Assembly: GCF_000315625.1 (NCBI RefSeq)
Contig: NW_005434353.1
Location: 1 to 20,383, forward strand
Direction of reading: 5' to 3'
Source of the DNA: Guillardia theta CCMP2712
Lineage: Eukaryota > Cryptophyceae > Pyrenomonadales > Geminigeraceae
DNA length: 20,383 nucleotides
In this document: positions 15,951 to 20,383 of the stretch, piece after piece
Position numbering within the stretch: the first letter of the stretch is position 1
How the letters are laid out: each line of letters begins with the position of its first letter
Made by a program: the position numbers and the translations under genes
The notes under the pieces: model-generated
Database searches by the model: none
The model's input: only the letters and a program-made list of their open reading frames with translations
Told to the model about the DNA's origin: nothing

Positions 15951-16390
15951 GCCTCGGGAAGGGGCGGCCTTGCCTCGGGAAGGGGCGGCCTTGCCTCGGG
16001 AAGGGGCGGCCTTGCCTCGGGAAGGGGCGGCCTTGCCTCGGGAAGGGGCGGCCTTGCCTCGGGAAGGGGCGGCCTTGCCTCGGGAAGGGGCGGCCTTGCC
16101 TCGGGAAGGGGCGGCCTTGCCTCGGGAAGGGGCGGCCTTGCCTCGGGAAGGGGCGGCCTTGCCTCGGGAAGGGGCGGCCTTGCCTCGGGAAGGGGCGGCC
16201 TTGCCTCGGGAAGGGGCGGCCTTGCCTCGGGAAGGGGCGGCCTTGCCTCGGGAAGGGGCGGCCTTGCCTCGGGAAGGGGCGGCCTTGCCTCGGGAAGGGG
16301 CGGCCTTGCCTCGGGAAGGGGCGGCCTTGCCTCGGGAAGGGGCGGCCTTGCCTCGGGAAGGGGCGGCCCTTGCCTCGGGAAGGGGCGGCC
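15951..16390 (-). repeat. Minisatellite: 21 copies of a 21-bp 5' monomer of element 3 (monomer type 3)
   Basis: Units contain GCCTCGGGAAGGGGCGGCC (19 of the 21 bases) and are identical except for one inserted C before the last unit. Because 21 is a multiple of three, long repetitive ORFs run through it on the + strand; they are not genes. The last unit passes straight into CCCTAAA repeats. The near-perfect identity points to recent expansion or homogenisation. Confidence 0.97.
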
Positions 16391-16412
16391 CTAAACCCTA
16401 AACCCTAAACCC
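16389..16412 (-). repeat. Innermost telomeric repeat tract, fused to broken host gene
   Basis: Twenty-four bases of perfect CCCTAAA repeat on the + strand, joined on the right to the fold-back palindrome at the broken end of the PARP gene. Confidence 0.97.
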
Positions 16413-16451
16413 TTCATCGTGTACGACCGGCCGCCGGTCGTACACGATGAA
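16413..16451. repeat. 18-bp fold-back palindrome at the junction of PARP gene and telomeric repeat
   Basis: TTCATCGTGTACGACCGG (16413-16430), a 3-base spacer, then its exact reverse complement (16434-16451). The right half encodes the EFIVYDR catalytic motif of PARP. The left half is an inverted copy and touches the telomeric tract. Confidence 0.95.
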
Positions 16452-17298
16452 CTCCCTGTGCTTGTCCAGACACGCCTGCGGGTGAGTGTCTTGCGTTACT
16501 CCGATCACTGAGTCATGCAGCCGGCTGCTGCCCGGCATGGCTGGTGGTCGTCGAGCTCTCCTCATGGTTTGCAGGGCCTCGTACGGCGTTCCTAGCGCCA
16601 CAGGCTCGCACGAGCAGCATGCGGCAGATCCCGCGGCTGTCGGGCGTGCAGTACTCGTCGCTCTTGCTGGAGTTCTCCGCTAGGTAGACCCCAGCTCCGA
16701 ACAAGCCTTCTAGGCTGCAGACCCGCTCGTCGAGCCCGGACTTCAAGATAGCTTCCGCCATGTCGTGCTTGGTCCCGTGGAACAGAAACACCTCGTTGCT
16801 CGTCTTGTCCTGTAGCAACGAGCTCTTCATCCAGTCTCTCCAGGTGCTGACCTTGGTCTTAGGGTGTCGATTCCCCTGCTGCAACATGAGCTGACCTATA
16901 GATCTTCGCTCTAGAGCATACGCCGACCACAGCCCCGCATGCTCTACACGGAAGACTCGCTCCACCTCGTATCCTTTATACTTGAGGCCCTTGTTGTCTC
17001 TTCCTTGCGCTGCTGGGGTAACACTCTGACTTTTTTTTAAGATGCTTTCGCTGCGCTTTTCTCTGAAAGAGTCCAAAAAGGCATTTTTCCAGTCTGCCAG
17101 CCCTCCATTGGATGCTTCCAGTGTCTCTCGTACCTCTCCATATCCCCTTGGATGCTTCCAGTGTCTCTCGTACCTCTCCATATCCCCTTGTATGCCACCA
17201 GTGCCTCTCGTACCTCTCCATATCCCCTTGAGCCCATTTTTTCCATCTCGCCGGGATCCCACAGACTTCGTATTTTTGCGAGAAAAAGAGTGCGTCAT
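16431..17298 (-). pseudogene. Broken PARP (ADP-ribosyltransferase) gene
   Basis: Intact members transfer ADP-ribose from NAD+ to proteins. The open frame from 17298 shows EVERVFRVEHAGLWSAY (entry to the catalytic domain, about residues 111-127), FLFHGTKHDM (His174), GLDERV, GLFGAGVYLAENSSKSDEYC (Tyr205), and CRMLLVR. At about 16605-16608 the frame is lost: the expected continuation VALGTPYEALQTMRRARRPP lies in the next frame, consistent with about four extra bases. That frame goes on through SRLHDSVIGVTQ to REFIVYDR, holding the catalytic Glu of the His-Tyr-Glu triad, and then meets the fold-back palindrome and telomeric repeat, so the last strand of the domain is missing. The first ~65 codons cross three 40-bp tandem repeats and may not be true coding, so the start is uncertain. 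Two independent lesions argue for a pseudogene; an intron at the frame change is a less likely alternative. Confidence 0.8.
17110..17229 (-). repeat. Three 40-bp tandem repeats in the 5' part of the PARP reading frame
   Basis: Units start at 17110, 17150 and 17190; each contains CTCTCGTACCTCTCCATATC. The first two are identical and the third has a few differences. As 40 is not a multiple of three, each unit is read in a different frame, which argues against this part being conserved protein. Confidence 0.93.
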
Positions 17299-17311
17299 GA
17301 AGTCAGTGGGA

Positions 17312-17505
17312 TGTTGGCATGAATTGAAAAAACAAATGGCGCACCCAGCGGTAGCGGTGACGGGGAGTTACCCAACTTGTTGGGTGACTCCACGGCAGGG
17401 GGCATGAATCCACTAATATAAGGACTGTGTGAGTTTCCGCGCATAATACGTAAGAACGAACTTTATTTCTTTCTCTATCTGCTCTTCTCAATCGCTATCA
17501 GAGCC
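17312..17505 (+). mobile_element. Possible copia-type LTR end with primer-binding site (weak)
   Basis: TGTTGG at 17312, a TATA-like AATATAAGG at 17415-17423, a pyrimidine-rich stretch, CTCA at 17487-17490, and TATCAGAGCC at 17496-17505. The last matches the core of the initiator-Met tRNA primer site (TGGTATCAGAGC) used by many Ty1/copia elements, but the leading TGG is missing. An imperfect 13-bp stem lies at 17364-17391. No gag or pol follows in the window, and no second LTR is seen. It could be a solo or decayed LTR, or chance. Confidence 0.28.
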
Positions 17506-17845
17506 TGCTGTCTCAATCATAGGCTTGCGAGAGATGCTGCCAGTCTGCGTCCTCGTCGCGTGAGTCGATTGACTCTGTGAGGAGTCTGAAGGCAAGCGTT
17601 AACCCTGCTCTGAATGTCTGTCATAGCCTTCTCCATCAACAAGCTTGTCAATTTGATCTGCTTGGCCTCGAGCGGCGACAGAGGGTAGGGGTAGGCGGGA
17701 CTTGGGGAATAATGTGGAGGTCAACTGTACAACGTAAGTTTGACCTTTTCAGCGAACTTTGAAATCCTCCCCTCAGATTTCAAGATATCCACCAAACCCT
17801 CTTTCAACTATCTCCCTTATCTGACTTCATTGTCATCTGAAGGTT

Positions 17846-17939
17846 TCAAGTTTTGGAGCAATCTTTCAGCCCCCTCCAAGAATCCATTTCACTTTCAAAC
17901 TTCTTTCTACGTCTCACCGAAACATTTCAAGTTTCAGTG
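17846..17939. repeat. Dispersed repeat, copy 1
   Basis: About 94 bases from TCAAGTTTTGGAGCAATCTT to GTTTCAGTG, recurring with few differences at 18934-19029. An upstream GAAATCCTCCCCTCAGATTT motif (17758) belongs to the same family. Confidence 0.92.
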
Positions 17940-18933
17940 GTTATAGCAGTGTTCGCCGCTGATTCCTCATTGGCCCCGGCTGCCGCCCGGGCCCCGGGCG
18001 CACCCGGGCCCGGCAGTGAAGTACAAAGGGGGCCCGGCGACTGAGTGTCGAGGCCCGGGACCGAGGAGATTTTCAGATTTCCTGAGGCTCCGCTGAGCTC
18101 GATCCACCCTTGAAGCCAGGGGTCAGCTGGCAGTGGCGAGGGAGCGCTCGGACCTGCCAGCTCGGAACTTCGGAAGCCAGGGTCAAGCCTTCAGTGACCA
18201 GCTGTTATTAGCAACAGGCCCGCTCAGCTCGTGTCACGGCTCATGACCATATGCTCTCAGCTCGTCAGCCTCATCGCCCCCCCGTCAGCAAGACCTCTGG
18301 GTGTCTCTCAGCTCCTTCACTGAGCACAACCCGACATGCAACACAAGAGGGCTACCGGGCATCGACTCATCCGATCAGATCGCGCACATGACGTTTCCTC
18401 GGTGACTCAACTGGATCTCGTGAGACGCAGTGGAGTGAAACGAACTTTGATTGATCAGACATTCAAGATCCGGAGTTACCCCCTGCGTGAGCGAGTGCGC
18501 CCCAGTGACCCGACGAGCTCTGGTGAAGTTGCTGCAACGCAAGACGCACCCCTCCTGTTTACCTTGTAAGTCCCCCACGGGTACTCGGTTGCTGCAACAA
18601 AGACCTCCATAGGGGTCCTTTCAGCAGCTTCACACTGGAGTAGAGTATCCTGGGTCATCCATCGGAGCACGAGTACGAGGCAGCCAGCTGTCCTTTCATT
18701 CTGATAGGCCTTTGTCTGAGTCGGGCTCGGTTCCTATGAGCTCTGACAGCTCAGTGACCCGAGGAGCTGTGATGAGATCAGAGCCGCGAGCAGCTGAGAA
18801 CCTCTGATCAGCACACGGTGACTCTTGGGACAAGCGATGCTCGGCACGAACCAACTTGTCTCTTCGTCTCGGGTCGACGCGCGGCGTCAGGTGACCGATG
18901 GCAGCGTCTCACGCGGGAGAGTGGAAGAAGGTG

Positions 18934-19164
18934 TCAAGTTTTGGAGCAATCTTTCAGCCCCCCCCATGAATCCATTTCACTTTCAAACTTCTTTCTACGT
19001 CTCACCGAAACTCATTTCAAGTTTCAGTGTTGCCAAGAGAAACAAGAGTGAGAGACTGATGGCTTCTGCTAACTTTGAAATCCTCCCCTCTGATTTCAAG
19101 TATTCAAGTATTATTTCAAACTCATTTCAAGTTTCAGTGTTGCCAAGAGAAACAAGAGTGAGAG
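18934..19164. repeat. Dispersed repeat, copy 2, with an internal 46-bp duplication
   Basis: Bases 18934-19029 repeat 17846-17939. The segment from AACTCATTTCAAGTTTCAGT to GAGTGAGAG occurs twice (19009-19054 and 19119-19164, 110 bases apart, identical), with another GAAATCCTCCCCTCTGATTT motif between. Confidence 0.9.
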
Positions 19165-19429
19165 CAGAGTGACTCTAGAGCAAGATGGGGTGATGGATGG
19201 GAGGGAGAGATGAATGGGAGGAGAGAGAGGATGTCTTGTCGCATGTGATGATGGATGAAGACATCGGGGGGGTTTATCGCTCTCTCTGCTCTCTCATGGA
19301 CGCGATGCTGAGCCATCTTAGGTTGGCGAGTGTCTGCCGGTACACTCGGAGGACTGTTTACGAAGCGGCGGCTCTTCCACACTGTGTGAGACTGGAATGA
19401 GTTTCAAACGGTCTCAAGACTCTGAAATC

Positions 19430-19459
19430 CTCGAGTCTGATTTCAAAATCAGACTCGAG
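19430..19459. repeat. Hairpin 1: perfect 14-bp stem
   Basis: CTCGAGTCTGATTT, a CA spacer, then the exact reverse complement. It is followed by CCGTGCG, as is hairpin 2. Confidence 0.9.
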
Positions 19460-19585
19460 AAATTCCGTGCGCCACACAACGTCGGTCCACTTGGAGCAAG
19501 CTTGATTTCGATCCGTCATGACCCAGCAGTCTCAACCCTCGTTGACATGCCCAATCATGTTGATGCAATTCCAGTGTCACACTCT

Positions 19586-19627
19586 GAAATTCTCGGGTCT
19601 GATTTCAAAATCAGACCCGAGAATTTC
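19586..19627. repeat. Hairpin 2: perfect 20-bp stem, covarying with hairpin 1
   Basis: GAAATTCTCGGGTCTGATTT, a CA spacer, then the exact reverse complement. Relative to hairpin 1, CTCGAG has become CTCGGG and the opposite strand has changed to CCCGAG, so pairing is kept. Confidence 0.92.
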
Positions 19628-20031
19628 CGTGCGTTGGTGTTTTTTCGTTTCTGCTGCAAACTCGTGCAACCCCATCGAGTCTCGTTACACACATTCAGAC
19701 GACTCTTCTCTTCAATGAGGCTCTCTCTCTAGCCGCAAGTTGTTTCAAGTCAGCCCTATCACTAGTATCCCAGCCACAACTTGTTCGATCCGTCTTCGCA
19801 TGCACTCTAGGAAAAACAAGCCTCTCCCCAGCCAGATTGGTCGGTCGGATATCAGCTACACTGTGGACCGGACATGAAGTTGCCGGAAAACACTCGGAGC
19901 TACTAGTCGATTCCGAGTCTCACAGTTGTTTCAAGTCTCTTGATCATCAGCTTTGAGTAGGATGCAATCAGCAACTCCCAGGAGACTGCGATCTAGGCAA
20001 GTGTTCATGTCACAGAGCTGCTGGTGGCTAG

Positions 20032-20119
20032 GATCGGTGAGCAAGCTCACTTGTAGATCGGTGAGCAAGCTCACTTGTGGATCGGTGAGCAAGCTCACTT
20101 GTGGATCGGTGAGCAAGAT
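20032..20119. repeat. 24-bp tandem repeat, 3 full units plus a partial one
   Basis: Units of GATCGGTGAGCAAGCTCACT plus four bases start at 20032, 20056, 20080 and 20104. Each contains the small palindrome GTGAGC-AA-GCTCAC. As 24 is a multiple of three, ORFs stay open on both strands; neither looks like a gene. Confidence 0.93.
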
Positions 20120-20383
20120 AAGACTGCACAACCTCTTCAAATGCCTTGAAACGGATGTTCCACCCTCGCGACAGCAATCTCTGGTTACAAGATCTTTACG
20201 GTTCAAGTATCATCTTTTAGATATCAAAAGCCGGCGGGCAAGCTTGTCTCTCCTTGTTCAAGTTCCTCTCTTATCTTCTCCTCTATCACAACTTCCTCCC
20301 CTACATCACCCCCTACTCTGACGCTCTCGCATGACCCCCCACCCCTCCTTGTCCGTACCCACCCCTCTCTTCCCCTCGCGTCT

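Larger units (their letters stand above)
13121..16388 (-). mobile_element. Element 3: Gag-only retroelement bounded by telomeric repeats
   Basis: On the sense strand it begins against TTTAGGG with 21 tandem 21-bp monomers (16390-15951), followed by an 88-base leader alignable to that of element 2 (both contain AGCTTC near the ATG and GCAAG runs), ORF1 (15862-13712) and a GC-rich 3' UTR of about 590 bases without ORF2. It ends with AATAAA (13145-13140) and a (CTA)5 tail (13135-13121) joined to TTTAGGG. It is the innermost element of the stack. If insertions have been added outward it is also the oldest, although its 5' array is nearly perfect. Confidence 0.85.
17506..20383. other. Host subtelomeric region without a convincing gene
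   Basis: No ORF here shows a recognisable domain; the longest are about 120 codons and overlap repeats or each other. It holds a dispersed repeat family with GAAATCCTC...TCTGATTTCAA motifs (17758, 19077, 19425, 19586), a GC-rich palindromic patch of CCCGGG runs (about 17976-18016), repeated CAGTGACCCGA(C/G)GAGCT segments near 18513 and 18753, hairpins (19430-19627) and a 24-bp tandem repeat. The last ~150 bases are pyrimidine-rich. Exons of an intron-containing gene or a non-coding RNA cannot be excluded. Confidence 0.5.

Noticed and set aside
15951-16390. CRISPR-like array
   Set aside because: The units are directly adjacent, with no spacers, and the context is a eukaryotic retroelement.
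15801-16401. Long + strand ORFs encoding ASGRGGL or PREGAAL repeats
   Set aside because: They only translate the 21-bp minisatellite, whose unit is a multiple of three. There is no non-repeat domain.
9978-16412. Elements as end-extending HeT-A/TART-type telomere builders
   Set aside because: Orientation is opposite: 3' ends face the telomere side and telomerase-type repeats flank both ends. Only the Gag-only/autonomous split resembles HeT-A/TART.
19931-20321. ORFs on both strands across the 24-bp repeat
   Set aside because: They are open only because the repeat length is a multiple of three. No domain, and unrelated flanks.

Overview
Eukaryotic nuclear DNA, most likely a protist or alga. 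The telomere-type repeat is plant-like, CCCTAAA on the + strand and TTTAGGG on the - strand. The exact lineage cannot be read from the window; a cryptophyte or green-lineage alga is a guess. The window reads as a subtelomere, with the chromosome interior to the right and the telomere to the left, because all five telomeric tracts have TTTAGGG running leftward on the - strand.

Right part (16413-20383): host sequence. A PARP (ADP-ribosyltransferase) gene on the - strand is frameshifted and then broken inside its last catalytic motif. The break is an 18-bp fold-back palindrome followed directly by TTTAGGG repeats, which looks like a fossil chromosome break healed by telomere addition. Beyond it (17300-20383) there is no convincing gene. 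It holds a possible copia-type LTR end with a primer-binding site, a dispersed repeat family, two hairpins with a compensating base change, and a 24-bp tandem repeat.

Middle (9978-16412): telomeric tracts alternate with retroelements, all with sense on the - strand, so each 5' end is to the right. Element 3 (about 13121-16388) and element 2 (about 10303-13081) each encode one intact Gag-like ORF1 and nothing else. Two very short elements (9995-10071 and 10112-10285) keep little more than element ends. Elements 2 and 3 start with tandem 5' monomers of unrelated length and end in AATAAA plus a (TAA)n or (CTA)n tail against telomeric repeat.

Left part (1-9977): element 1, a nearly complete autonomous non-LTR retrotransposon whose 3' end lies outside the window. 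ORF1 is followed through a TAATG stop/start overlap by ORF2. ORF2 carries an Ulp1-type cysteine protease, an APE-type endonuclease, reverse transcriptase, a degenerate RNase H-like region, a CCHC knuckle and a restriction-like endonuclease motif (PD-x14-E). This is the domain set described for the dual-endonuclease Dualen/RandI clade. The RT module lies where it should, but it is inverted between two 83-bp inverted arms, splitting ORF2 into three pieces.

Overall inference: a broken chromosome end was healed by telomerase and then colonised repeatedly by a family of telomere-repeat-specific retrotransposons with autonomous and Gag-only members, a HeT-A/TART-like division of labour in an unrelated lineage.
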